Source: Chloroflexota bacterium
Lineage (GTDB): Bacteria; Chloroflexota; Anaerolineae; Anaerolineales; Villigracilaceae
Assembly (NCBI GenBank): GCA_016234495.1
Contig: JACRBI010000049.1
Location: 1-64,000 of the forward strand
Reading direction: 5' to 3'
DNA: 64,000 nucleotides
Part shown: positions 18,340 to 27,935 of the stretch, one piece after another
How the letters are laid out: each line of letters starts with the position of its first letter
Numbering within the stretch: the first letter of the stretch is position 1
Notes under the pieces: generated by a model
Databases searched by the model: none
What the model saw: the letters and a program-made list of their open reading frames with translations, nothing else
Told to the model about the DNA's origin: nothing
Program-made: the position numbers and the translations under genes

Positions 18340-20043
18340 ATGCTGCTCACCCGTGAACAATTGCAGGATCGTTTATTTGCGCTTCACCGCGCAAGTTTGG
18401 AATTGGTAAGGGATGTTTCGCTTGAGAGCCTGCTTGAGCGAATTGCGACCACGGCTTGTGAGCAGGCCGGCGCGCGTTATGCTGCGCTGGGGGTTTTGGA
18501 TGACAATGGCGACCTAAAGCAATTCATCTCGGTCGGCATGACCGATTCGCAAATTAAAAAAATATCACATCCGCCTGTCGGGCATGGGTTGATCGGCGAG
18601 TTGATGGATACCGAAATTCCCCTGCGCATCCCGGTCATCTCGGAGCACCCGCATTCTGTGGGGTTTCCCGCACATCACCCAAAGATGAATTCTTTTTTGG
18701 GCGTCCCGATTCGCGCGGGTGATATTCAACTTGGGCAGATCTACCTGACCGATAAAGTAGACTCTTTTGAATTTTCTGCGGATGATGAAATGATCATCCA
18801 GATGCTTGCCACATACGCCGCCACTGCGCTGCAAAATGCGCGGCTGTATGAGCAGATGCGGGAACGCGACCTGGCATTGACCCGCCGCAATGTGGATATG
18901 GGCCTGCTCAATGGCATCGCATCCACCCTGACCTCGAGCCTGGAACTGGACGAGATTCTTAACAAGACCCTTGGGCTTGTGATGAATTATATGAAAGTCG
19001 AAGCGGGTGAGATTTTTCTTTTGGAAGAGGATAAGACAACCCTGCGCATGGTGCTGCATCGCGGGCAGGCGGCAGAGGCTTTCTGGACGGCGAATGTTTT
19101 TCAGGTGGGCGAGGGCTATCCCGGAATTGTTGCGCGGAATCGCAAACCGATGATCGGCACGCATCTGGCGAGCGATACGAACTTCCTGCGCGAGAAAGTG
19201 GTGCAGGCGGGCTTTCAGCAGATCGCGTGCATTCCGCTGCTTTCCGGCGAAAACCTGATGGGCGTGATGAGCGTCGCCACCCGCGCCACAGACCCGTTCG
19301 ATGAAAGAAATATCCAACTGCTGACGGCCGTCGGCACCTGGGCGGGGCTTGCGATAGAAAATGCGCGGCTGCACGCCAATGCGCGCCGCCTCGCCGTGCT
19401 CGAAGAACGCGACCGCATCGGCATGGATCTGCACGACGGCATCATTCAATCCATTTATGGGGTGGGGCTGGCGCTTGAAGGCGCAAAGCTTTCATTGAGC
19501 GATGATCCGAAATCTGCAAAGGAGCAGATTCGGCATTCGATCAACGGATTGAATCAGGCGATACGCGATATCCGCGCATACATCCTTGACCTGCGTCCCC
19601 GTCAGCTTGGCAACGAAGGTTTGCTGATGGGCATCAAGCGCCTGATCGCGGAGTACCGCGCGCATACTTTTTCTGAGGTGAACTTCACCGGCCCTGATTC
19701 AGATATGAAGGATTTGCCGCACACGCAATCGCTCGCGCTGTTCCATATTTGTCAGGAGGCATTGGCAAACGCGGCGAAACATGCCAAGGCAAAGAATGTG
19801 CAAATTGTAGTATGGACTACCAATGACCGCGCTTTGCTGGAAATAAAAGATGACGGCAAAGGCTTTGACCTGGATAAAATGCAGGCGTCCATTGGGCATG
19901 GCCTGGCGAATATGCAAACGCGCGCACATGCTGTCGGCGGGGATATTGATATTTCGTCTGTAAAGGGGGAGGGAACGACCATTCTGGTGTGGGTTCCGCG
20001 CACAGTGGGGCATCATTCAGCGCGCACAGATTCAAGCCTTTAG
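18340..20043 (+). CDS. GAF-domain sensor histidine kinase (HisKA_3/NarL-type)
   Basis: Two GAF domains; ERDRIGMDLHDGIIQSIYGVGLALE phospho-acceptor, HICQEALANAAKHAKA and DDGKGFD HATPase motifs. Confidence 0.92.
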   Translation: MLLTREQLQDRLFALHRASLELVRDVSLESLLERIATTACEQAGARYAALGVLDDNGDLKQFISVGMTDSQIKKISHPPVGHGLIGELMDTEIPLRIPVISEHPHSVGFPAHHPKMNSFLGVPIRAGDIQLGQIYLTDKVDSFEFSADDEMIIQMLATYAATALQNARLYEQMRERDLALTRRNVDMGLLNGIASTLTSSLELDEILNKTLGLVMNYMKVEAGEIFLLEEDKTTLRMVLHRGQAAEAFWTANVFQVGEGYPGIVARNRKPMIGTHLASDTNFLREKVVQAGFQQIACIPLLSGENLMGVMSVATRATDPFDERNIQLLTAVGTWAGLAIENARLHANARRLAVLEERDRIGMDLHDGIIQSIYGVGLALEGAKLSLSDDPKSAKEQIRHSINGLNQAIRDIRAYILDLRPRQLGNEGLLMGIKRLIAEYRAHTFSEVNFTGPDSDMKDLPHTQSLALFHICQEALANAAKHAKAKNVQIVVWTTNDRALLEIKDDGKGFDLDKMQASIGHGLANMQTRAHAVGGDIDISSVKGEGTTILVWVPRTVGHHSARTDSSL

Positions 20044-21867
20044 TTTTTCCAACTCTTCCCAGCGGTGATACGCATTTGCAAGTTCATCGTGTAATTGATT
20101 TAACTTGTCCACTGTGGATGTGATCTCGGCACCGTCGCGTTGATAGAAGGATGCATCGGCCATTGCTGCTGTAAGTTCATGAATTTCTGTTTCCAGTGAT
20201 TCGATGCGCTGGGGGAGTTCGGCGAGTTCCTGCTGTTGCGCTTCGAGCGCGCGTTGTTCCTTGTACGTTAATTTGCGCGGAGCGGACGAATCTTTCGGCG
20301 CTGATTCTGTTTGGGATGTTGAAGCAGGATTCGGCGCGCGCGACGCGGTCTTTTCCAACGGGTCAGCCTGTTTCTTCCACTCATCATATCCGCCCACTGT
20401 TTCTGTGACTTTGCCATTTCCATCCATTGCAAGCGTGCTGGTGACGATGTTATTTAAAAATGCGCGGTCGTGGCTGACCAGTAAAAGTGTGCCATCATAT
20501 TCAAGCAAAAGTTCTTCGAGGATTTCCAGCGTTTCCACATCGAGGTCGTTGGTGGGTTCATCCAGCACGAGCAGATTCGCGGAACGGGCAAAGAGCCGCG
20601 CCAAAAGCAGACGATTGCGCTCGCCGCCCGAAAGCGCGCTGATGGGCGCGTTGACCCGCTCACGCGTGAAAAGAAAATCTTCGAGATAGCCCATCAGGTT
20701 GCGCGCGCGCCCATTGATCGTGACCGTGTCGCGTCCCTGCCCGACGTTATCCAAAATGGATTTGCTGTCATCGAGCTGCGCGCGCAGTTGATCGAAATAC
20801 GCGATCTCCAAATTCGTGCCGTATTCAACATTTCCAGTTTGCGGAGTTAATTCGTTGAGCAGTAAACGCAGCAATGTAGTTTTGCCCGAACCGTTCGGGC
20901 CAATGATGCCGACCTTGTCGCCGCGTTGAATCGTTGTAGTGAAATCACTGACGATGGGCTGATCCCCAAATGAATAGCTGACGTTCTCAACTTCAATCAC
21001 AAGTTTGCCCGAACGCTTCTCGGCTTGAATTTGCATCTTCACTTTGCCGGGGCGTTCACGCCGCTCAAGCCTTTGTTCGCGCAGACGTTTCAATGCGCGG
21101 ACTCGTCCTTCGTTGCGCGTGCGCCGCGCTTCGATGCCTTTGCGAATCCACGCTTCTTCCTGCGCCAGTTTTTTATCGAAGAGGATGTTCTGCTCCGCTT
21201 CGGCATTGAGCATGGCTTCCCTGCGTTCAAGGAAGGTGGTGTAACTGCAATCCCAATCGAAGAGATGACCGCGATCGAGTTCAATGATGCGGGTGGTTAA
21301 CTTTTGCAGAAAGACGCGGTCATGCGTGACGAATAATAATGTGCCGCCCCAGCGCTTTAGAAAATCTTCGAGCCATTGGATCGAGTCAATGTCGAGGTGA
21401 TTGGTGGGTTCATCGAGCAGAAGCAGTTCGGGCTTGCGGACAAGTCCGCGCGCGAGCATGACGCGGCGTTTCATGCCAGCAGACAGCGTTTCAAAACGCG
21501 AGTCAGAATGCGCGTCCAAATTCATGCGCGAGATGACCTGCTCCACTTGCAGTTGTCCCTGCCAGTGATGGTCGTCTGTTTTCTTGGGAGAGTCGAGTCC
21601 GCTTGCGACGATGTCGAATACTTTGCCTGACACATTCGCGGGAACTTCCTGCGGTAAATATGCTGTGCGTAAATTTTGCTGGCGGGCGATGGTTCCGCTT
21701 AACGGTGAAATATCCCCATTGACCAACTTGAGCAAAGTGGATTTTCCCGCGCCGTTGTGTCCCAACAGACCGACCCATTCGCCCTGTTCGATCTGCAAGT
21801 TGATCTCGTCCAGTAGGCGCGGTCCGCCAAAGCCGAGACTCACATCCTGTAAACTGATTAATGCCAT
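20032..21867 (-). CDS. ABC-F family ATP-binding protein
   Basis: Two Walker A (GHNGAGKST, GPNGSGKTT), two signature/Walker B regions, coiled-coil C-terminus. Confidence 0.93.
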   Translation of the reverse strand: MALISLQDVSLGFGGPRLLDEINLQIEQGEWVGLLGHNGAGKSTLLKLVNGDISPLSGTIARQQNLRTAYLPQEVPANVSGKVFDIVASGLDSPKKTDDHHWQGQLQVEQVISRMNLDAHSDSRFETLSAGMKRRVMLARGLVRKPELLLLDEPTNHLDIDSIQWLEDFLKRWGGTLLFVTHDRVFLQKLTTRIIELDRGHLFDWDCSYTTFLERREAMLNAEAEQNILFDKKLAQEEAWIRKGIEARRTRNEGRVRALKRLREQRLERRERPGKVKMQIQAEKRSGKLVIEVENVSYSFGDQPIVSDFTTTIQRGDKVGIIGPNGSGKTTLLRLLLNELTPQTGNVEYGTNLEIAYFDQLRAQLDDSKSILDNVGQGRDTVTINGRARNLMGYLEDFLFTRERVNAPISALSGGERNRLLLARLFARSANLLVLDEPTNDLDVETLEILEELLLEYDGTLLLVSHDRAFLNNIVTSTLAMDGNGKVTETVGGYDEWKKQADPLEKTASRAPNPASTSQTESAPKDSSAPRKLTYKEQRALEAQQQELAELPQRIESLETEIHELTAAMADASFYQRDGAEITSTVDKLNQLHDELANAYHRWEELEKLKA

Positions 21868-21982
21868 AGGGGGGAGAATATACTATGAAAAATGAAAGAA
21901 TGGATAAAAAAAAGTGGTCAGGGCCGCTGCTTGATTAGAAGAGAAAAAGGAATAGAAATATTTCCACCCACCCAATGCGTGC

Positions 21983-23023
21983 TTATTCGCCTCTCTTATT
22001 TCTGGAAATATTGTAATTTGCACTTCCGTTTGAAATTATTATGGAATTGCCTTGCCATTCAAGTGAAATTTTTTGTGGCGATTGGATTTCTAAATCATCT
22101 ACAAGTTTGATTGCGGGCTTAATATAGTTCTCAATAAAGATTGACATGACATTACCAGCTTGTTGCTCCATATGTTCCCATGCCTGTTCCCCTTGAAAAA
22201 GGAAACCACCGCATTCAATATATTTTTCAGATAATTCTGCAAGCCTGTTCGATGGGGTTGGGTCTAAAACCAATAATACAGGCGTATAACCTGCGGCTTG
22301 ACATTCCACAGGAAAAGATAATTCTTCCGTAAACCTGCCTTGACCGCTGGCGGCAATGGTTACTCGTAATTTAAGTTCGTAGGCTGTGTTCGTATCTGCG
22401 ATGAGACAATCAACTTGCCTTCCGTTATTTGTAGGATTTCCGTTTTCGTCAATTCGTTTGACTGGCGAGTTTTTTGCCCCGACTGTTTCACCGCCTAAAC
22501 TGCTGGCTAAAATCGGCTCGAATAAATAACCCGTTTCTTGTGCAGACCGATTGTCAATATCGTAAATCCATTTTCTCCAAGTCATCCAATTGGCTAATAG
22601 TTCGATATCGCACGCGCCATACTCCAAAAGAATTCTTGGTCCTATTTGTTCCATTGTTGGAATCGGCTGATTTGATAATATCCTTTTGAATTTGATTCGC
22701 CTTCTGTGCAAAGCGCATAAGTTACCAATGAACAAAGCAAAGTCTGGGTCTTTGTTGAAACAGGCTGACAACATTGAGAGAATATTTTCTGAGGCAATAT
22801 CGGTTGCAAGATATTCAAACCAGTCCAAATTAATTTCATAATAATTTAGTGATGGAAGAGAGATTTGTTCGATACCCAATTCGTCAAATGACCAGTTGAG
22901 GTCATGAAGTGCCAGAGTAATTAATGCGTAAATTTCACTATCAGAAATAGCAACCTGCGCTTCACCAGTCCCGTGAATTCTGCATTTTGTGTATAGGTTC
23001 TTGATGAAAACGGAGTTGCTCAT
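21983..23023 (-). CDS. Putative type II restriction endonuclease
   Basis: Directly downstream of a C5-cytosine methyltransferase; VDCLIADTNTAYELKLRV fits the PD-(D/E)xK pattern. Confidence 0.7.
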   Translation of the reverse strand: MSNSVFIKNLYTKCRIHGTGEAQVAISDSEIYALITLALHDLNWSFDELGIEQISLPSLNYYEINLDWFEYLATDIASENILSMLSACFNKDPDFALFIGNLCALHRRRIKFKRILSNQPIPTMEQIGPRILLEYGACDIELLANWMTWRKWIYDIDNRSAQETGYLFEPILASSLGGETVGAKNSPVKRIDENGNPTNNGRQVDCLIADTNTAYELKLRVTIAASGQGRFTEELSFPVECQAAGYTPVLLVLDPTPSNRLAELSEKYIECGGFLFQGEQAWEHMEQQAGNVMSIFIENYIKPAIKLVDDLEIQSPQKISLEWQGNSIIISNGSANYNISRNKRGE

Positions 23024-23033
23024 AGCCTGCCTT

Positions 23034-24308
23034 TTAAAATAACGTGAGCTGTAGTTCTTTGCTTTTCAATGTCTCAAGCAATTCTTTTGTTTTAAGTAAT
23101 GCAGGACTCATGCCTTCAGTCTTTGTAAGTGAAAAGTCTATAAGCTCACCGCCATCATTCACATTGCCTTCGTTCGCAAATCCATAATCATTTTTGATAT
23201 GTTCCGCGAAAATTCTAGCGAGAAGGGGAGGGATGGCATTTCCAATCTGCTGGATTTTTTCAGCGTCGCTGCCTTCAAAAACAAATGAATCTGGAAAGGT
23301 CTGAATTCTTGCAGATTCCCGAATTGTTAATGGGCGATTTTGGACAGGGTGAATGAATTCTCTTGTAGATGCTCCAGTAATGGTAAGGCTTGGCTCGTCA
23401 TATATCAACCTTTTAATACCAGAAGGCGCTCCACCACGTTTAGCACTTGGCGTACCATCTTGTACCCTTCGGTTTGCTCGTCTTTGGAAAGATTCGTGTT
23501 GTAACTCCAAGGGCAAGTCTTTCATGGTTTGACCTTGCTTTAAGAGTCTGATGCGTTCAAGTTGAATCTTGGTTAAATAAACTGCAAAATGGTCGGTTAC
23601 AAATTTTGCGTCATTTCTCAGTTGTTCATCCCACTCGCTGATGGGGGCGGCGGGGTAATTGATTAACTGTTTGCTTCCTTTTGTGGGTTCTGGCAATCCT
23701 GAAATTGTATGTTTTAGGGTAATGTCCGAATTTCTAAAAATTTTCCCTTTAACTTTTATGGTTGGCTCTGGTAAATCAAAATCAATTCCTAATCTATTTC
23801 CGATGACAAATACTCTTTTCCTTCGTTGAGGAACACCATATTCATGGGCGTATATCTTTTCAACTCTGATTTTGTATCCCAAGTCAATAAAGGCTTTCGT
23901 CGCTTCATATAGATAATTTCCATTATCTGCTGTTAATAAGCCTTCCACATTTTCCATCAAAAACCATTTTGGCTTGATTCTATCTAACGCGCTTACATAA
24001 CTTTTTAGTAAAGTATTACGCGGGTCATCCCAAAATCTTAATCCTGCGGTGGAAAACCCCTGACATGGGGGACCGCCAATTAAAAAATCCAATTCCCCTA
24101 CACCTATATTCAAATCGTTTAATAATTTGTCAAAATCAATTTGGTTAATATCTGCCGCTAAAATTTTTGTTGTAGGGAAATTTCTTTTGTACGTTTCAAG
24201 AGCGGCATTATCAATATCTGTGGCAAAAATAATGTCATAATCGGCTTTTTCAAAGCCTAACGAACAACCACCTGCGCCACAAAATAAACTTATTGCCTTG
24301 GGTTTCAT
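23034..24308 (-). CDS. DNA (cytosine-5-)-methyltransferase
   Basis: LFCGAGGCSLGFEKA, GGPPCQGFSTAG, FLMENVEGLL, ESARIQTFPDSFVF...QIGNAIPPLLA. Confidence 0.96.
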   Translation of the reverse strand: MKPKAISLFCGAGGCSLGFEKADYDIIFATDIDNAALETYKRNFPTTKILAADINQIDFDKLLNDLNIGVGELDFLIGGPPCQGFSTAGLRFWDDPRNTLLKSYVSALDRIKPKWFLMENVEGLLTADNGNYLYEATKAFIDLGYKIRVEKIYAHEYGVPQRRKRVFVIGNRLGIDFDLPEPTIKVKGKIFRNSDITLKHTISGLPEPTKGSKQLINYPAAPISEWDEQLRNDAKFVTDHFAVYLTKIQLERIRLLKQGQTMKDLPLELQHESFQRRANRRVQDGTPSAKRGGAPSGIKRLIYDEPSLTITGASTREFIHPVQNRPLTIRESARIQTFPDSFVFEGSDAEKIQQIGNAIPPLLARIFAEHIKNDYGFANEGNVNDGGELIDFSLTKTEGMSPALLKTKELLETLKSKELQLTLF

Positions 24309-24477
24309 GTTTTTACTGATTCCTGAAAAAGTTTTCTGCTTTCTTTCAATAATAAAGCGTTTTTGCAGAGTGGTTACTAACTTTGCAATATACCAAATAC
24401 AAACTTATGCGGAATCACCATTTCCTGCGCTGACGCCAACTATACAACCAATCCAATTGCTTGGCAACACTTCTTAC

Positions 24478-24600
24478 TTTTTACTTCTCACTCCCCAACT
24501 CCTTCAAAAACTTTTCCTTATTCGCTGAGCGCGCCGCCTTTCCGCTGGACGTTTTCGCGATCCATTTTTCGCCAAACACCTTGGCAAGCCTCAATCGCGA
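24478..24600 (-). pseudogene. 3'-terminal fragment copy of the fatty acyl-AMP ligase gene (copy C)
   Basis: Reverse-strand translation RLRLAKVFGEKWIAKTSSGKAARSANKEKFLKELGSEK* matches the FAAL C-terminus ALRHVRVVGEKWIVKTSSGKTARSANKEKFLRELGSGK*. Confidence 0.85.
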
Positions 24601-24989
24601 TAATCCCCGACATAAAACTCAACTTGAATATTATCCGGGTCGCGGAAGCAAACATAGTCGCTTTGCCCGTCCGGGTCAAATTCGATGCCCGCTGTGTGAA
24701 TCCCCAACTCCTTGAGTATTACCATCAAGCCATGTAATTGCTCGTGTGATTCGACTGCAAATCCCACGTGATCAAGCCCAAGGCGATTTTCATCAAAACG
24801 GTCATTTTCAAATACGGGCTTTAGGGAACGTTGAAAACAAAGCAGAAAATTTCCGCACGAGATCCAACGCACCTGTGGGTTTTCGCGCGAGGCTTTCACG
24901 CCGAGAATTTTTTCATAAAATTCGGCAGAACGGTTTGGGTCTGAAACCGTCAGAACAATATGATGAACACCGCGAATTTGCAGAGTCAT
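24591..24989 (-). CDS. VOC/glyoxalase-fold family protein
   Basis: IRGVHHIVLTVSDPNRSAEFYEKILGVK...LDHVGFAV...FRDPDNIQVEFY. Confidence 0.9.
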   Translation of the reverse strand: MTLQIRGVHHIVLTVSDPNRSAEFYEKILGVKASRENPQVRWISCGNFLLCFQRSLKPVFENDRFDENRLGLDHVGFAVESHEQLHGLMVILKELGIHTAGIEFDPDGQSDYVCFRDPDNIQVEFYVGDYRD

Positions 24990-25189
24990 TGAATCACGGC
25001 CTGTTTTCCCAACTCCCTCAAAAACTTTTCCTTATTCGCCGACCTTGCCGTCTTGCCGCTGGAAGTTTTCACGATCCATTTTTCTCCAACCACCCTCACG
25101 TGCCTCAGCGCGATGGCTTCCTGCTCTGCGGGGTCGTCGCTTGCAAGAAAAAAGCGCAAGCCTAAATTCAGCCTGCGCTCACGGTTCAT
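24986..25189 (-). pseudogene. 3'-terminal fragment copy of the fatty acyl-AMP ligase gene (copy B)
   Basis: ORF contains DPAEQEAIALRHVRVVGEKWIVKTSSGKTARSANKEKFLRELG, nearly identical to the end of 25855..27540. Confidence 0.85.
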
Positions 25190-25398
25190 TGCGCGGCCTT
25201 ACGCCTTTTTTCGATCTCGCTCACAATATCATCAAGGGATTTATCCGCAAAAAGGACTTCCCGTTCCTGCGTATAATTTCCGTACCCTTGAGTAAATTGT
25301 TTGAGGAAGCGGACAGCATCAACTACGCCTAATTCTTTATAGAGCAGGCTGATTGCTTGTTGATTAATTTCGATTAGGGGTCTTGCGTCAGTAATCAT
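25186..25398 (-). CDS. Putative antitoxin partner of PIN-domain protein
   Basis: 70-aa ORF overlapping the adjacent PIN gene by 4 nt; acidic/basic C-terminus SLDDIVSEIEKRRKAAQ. Confidence 0.6.
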   Translation of the reverse strand: MITDARPLIEINQQAISLLYKELGVVDAVRFLKQFTQGYGNYTQEREVLFADKSLDDIVSEIEKRRKAAQ

Positions 25399-25835
25399 TT
25401 TTCAATCTCCTGAACCAAATCAACAGGATTTACCACTTTTACCATTAAATCCTGGACTCGCTTTGAACTTCGTAGTAATTTGTCATCGCATGTACAGAGA
25501 TAATCGGCGTTTCCTGCTTCTGCCAAAGCCAAGTGAAGTGCGTCAAGCGGCTTAATGCCAATTGTCATTAAATCTACCGCACGCAGCTTTTCCTTTTCAG
25601 TGACATTGATAACACTTTTTGCTTTTGCCAGGACAGCGAGTGTATGTTCTTTTCGTGTTGGCATTGAACTTTGTTCGCTTTCATAGAGCAAAGCTTCTGA
25701 TGAAAGCAATTCAACCTGTCCAATATCACAAAAGGTGATAATTCCAAGAACGGCTTCTGACTCTAATGCAATCCGAACTTGATTCGGGGTGTCAAGTGGT
25801 CTCTGAATAGCGCATAGGTCAAGGTAAATCTTCAC
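25395..25835 (-). CDS. PIN domain protein (putative VapC-like toxin)
   Basis: KIYLDLCAIQRP, IGIKPLDALHLALAEAGNADYLCTCDDKLL. Confidence 0.8.
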   Translation of the reverse strand: MKIYLDLCAIQRPLDTPNQVRIALESEAVLGIITFCDIGQVELLSSEALLYESEQSSMPTRKEHTLAVLAKAKSVINVTEKEKLRAVDLMTIGIKPLDALHLALAEAGNADYLCTCDDKLLRSSKRVQDLMVKVVNPVDLVQEIEK

Positions 25836-25854
25836 GGCGTTATTTTAACACTTT

Positions 25855-27540
25855 TTACTTTCCACTCCCCAACTCCCTCAAAAACTTCTCCTTATTCGCC
25901 GAACGCGCCGTCTTGCCGCTGGATGTTTTCACGATCCATTTTTCTCCAACCACCCTCACATGCCTCAGCGCGATGGCGGAGCTTTTTGTCACATGCTTGC
26001 GGATCGCGTCCGCGATGACTTCCTGCTCCGCGGGTTCTTCGCTGTCCACTTCGGCGATGATGACAACTTCCTCCGTCCCTGCGTCTTCATCGTACATGCC
26101 AAACGCCACCGTGCGGCCTGGGTGTACGCCGGGCACTTCACTGGTCAGCGCTTCGAGGTCCTGCGGATAAATATTTTTTCCGCCGACGATGATCATGTCC
26201 TTTTTGCGGCCCGAGACATACAACTCGCCGTCCGCGAGAAAACCGTAATCGCCGGTCATGTACCAGCCATCGCGCAGCGCCAACTCGGTCGCATCGGGAC
26301 GGTTGTAGTAACCTGTCAACATGCAGTCACTTTGCAGCATGATCTCACCGACGACTCGTTCGGGAATATCCATGCCATTTGAATCCACCACGCGGATTTT
26401 TGTGTTGGAGAGCGGACGTCCCGACGACATCACTTTCATTGACGAGCGACCAGCCACCGGCGGAGTCACGATGCGCTCCATCATGAAGGACTCGCGGTCG
26501 ATCTCAACGACAGTTGGTCCGGCTTCCAACAAGCTTTGAGTCACCCCGAAGACATTCTCCGCCATGGCATAGGATGTCTGTAAAGCCAGCGGATTCAGCC
26601 TGAACTTCTCGAACTTCTCCGCAAAGAGACGATGGCTTTCGGCGTGGACAGGCTCGGAGCAATTGATGATCGCGCGCCACGTGGAGAGATCGACGCCTTC
26701 GAGGTTTCGCTCGCGGATCTTGTTGGCGCAAAAGTTGTAGGCGAAATTTGGAAGCCAGCTTAATGTCCCTTTGTATTGCGAGACAGATTGCAGCAGCTTG
26801 TACGGAGCGCGCACCCAATCGAAAGGCGACAACTCAACGACTGGCACGCGCAGAAGGACTGGCATGAGGAAGCACGAGATCAATCCCATATCGTGATAGA
26901 GTGGCAGCCACGAAACGATGACATCTTTTTCAGGGTCAAGTTGAATGGCTGTGCTGTACGCCTCAAGTTGATTGAGAACAGCTTTGTGCGAGAGCGCCAC
27001 ACCTTTTTGCAGACCGGTTGTCCCCGAAGAATGCTGCAAGATGACAATATCTTCGGGCGCGGCCTGCATGCCTTGTAGAGAATCGAAATCAGGTTCAGCT
27101 TGCGGCTCAATGGTATTGGTTACGATGACTTTACGAATCGAGTCGCCGGGCGCGAGCGCCGAGCGCGCTTCAGATTCAAACTCTGCGGAGGTGATGATCG
27201 CAACTGGTTTTGTAATTGAGATTAGCGAAGCCAGATCGGCGCGGTATCTTTCGGGCGAAAGTTTTTCGCTCAAGAACGGCATGATCGCGGGAATCGCGCC
27301 GTGCAGAATCGCACCCCAAAAAGAGAAGACCAGATCCTGTCCGTGCTGAAGAATTAAGAGCACAACCTCGCCGGGCTTTATATCTTCGCGCGCATAAGTC
27401 AATGCATATTGATTCGCGCCGAGGATCAACTGGCGAAAGGTCAACTCCTGATCGGGCTGACTTGCGTGCTGCAAAACAATGCTCCTTTTTTCAGGGATTT
27501 CCAAAAAGGAGCGGTGTAGTAGGTTTGAGAGTGTGGTCAT
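25855..27540 (-). CDS. Fatty acyl-AMP ligase-like (FAAL) adenylating enzyme
   Basis: ILQHSSGTTGLQKGVALSH, SWLPLYHDMGLI, YAMAENVFGVTQS, YMTGDYGFLADGELYVSGRKKDMIIVGGKNIYPQDLE. Confidence 0.92.
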   Translation of the reverse strand: MTTLSNLLHRSFLEIPEKRSIVLQHASQPDQELTFRQLILGANQYALTYAREDIKPGEVVLLILQHGQDLVFSFWGAILHGAIPAIMPFLSEKLSPERYRADLASLISITKPVAIITSAEFESEARSALAPGDSIRKVIVTNTIEPQAEPDFDSLQGMQAAPEDIVILQHSSGTTGLQKGVALSHKAVLNQLEAYSTAIQLDPEKDVIVSWLPLYHDMGLISCFLMPVLLRVPVVELSPFDWVRAPYKLLQSVSQYKGTLSWLPNFAYNFCANKIRERNLEGVDLSTWRAIINCSEPVHAESHRLFAEKFEKFRLNPLALQTSYAMAENVFGVTQSLLEAGPTVVEIDRESFMMERIVTPPVAGRSSMKVMSSGRPLSNTKIRVVDSNGMDIPERVVGEIMLQSDCMLTGYYNRPDATELALRDGWYMTGDYGFLADGELYVSGRKKDMIIVGGKNIYPQDLEALTSEVPGVHPGRTVAFGMYDEDAGTEEVVIIAEVDSEEPAEQEVIADAIRKHVTKSSAIALRHVRVVGEKWIVKTSSGKTARSANKEKFLRELGSGK

Positions 27541-27570
27541 ATTTCGTTGGGGCGACGCAATGCGTCGCCC

Positions 27571-27816
27571 TTACATGCGCGAAGCGATCAACTCTGTCAG
27601 CTGGGATAAATTATCGAATGTCTGGGCATTCAACTCGGTATCCTCGATCCGCACCCCGAAGGTATCTTCCACAAATAATGCCAGGTCCATCAAACTAAAT
27701 GAATCAATTAATCCGCTGGAGATCAGGGCTTCGTCAGGTTTGATAACTTTGTTCGGCTGCTTCAAAATTTTTTCAGCAATGAATTTTGCCAGCGCCGATG
27801 TGATGTTTCCGGTCAT
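27571..27816 (-). CDS. Acyl carrier protein
   Basis: 81 aa; DEALISSGLIDSFSLMDLALFVEDTFGVRI, with DSFS carrying the phosphopantetheine Ser. Confidence 0.88.
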   Translation of the reverse strand: MTGNITSALAKFIAEKILKQPNKVIKPDEALISSGLIDSFSLMDLALFVEDTFGVRIEDTELNAQTFDNLSQLTELIASRM

Positions 27817-27837
27817 GTGTTCTCCTATTTGTTATAT

Positions 27838-27930
27838 GTCATTGCGAGGGCATTCTTGGTCTTTGCCCGAAGCAATCTCCTACTCAATGGGAGATTGCTT
27901 CGTCGTGAAGAGCACCCTCCTCGCAACGAC
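27838..27930. repeat. Palindromic GTCATTGCGAGG...CCTCGCAACGAC intergenic repeat (family C copy 1)
   Basis: Outer inverted arms plus inner GAAGCAATCTCC/GGGAGATTGCTTC hairpin; second copy at 54143-54233. Confidence 0.85.
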
Positions 27931-27935
27931 ATTGT

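Noticed and set aside
18565-19449. 294-aa minus-strand ORF opposite the GAF histidine kinase
   Set aside because: Antisense shadow ORF; kinase motifs on the plus strand are convincing.
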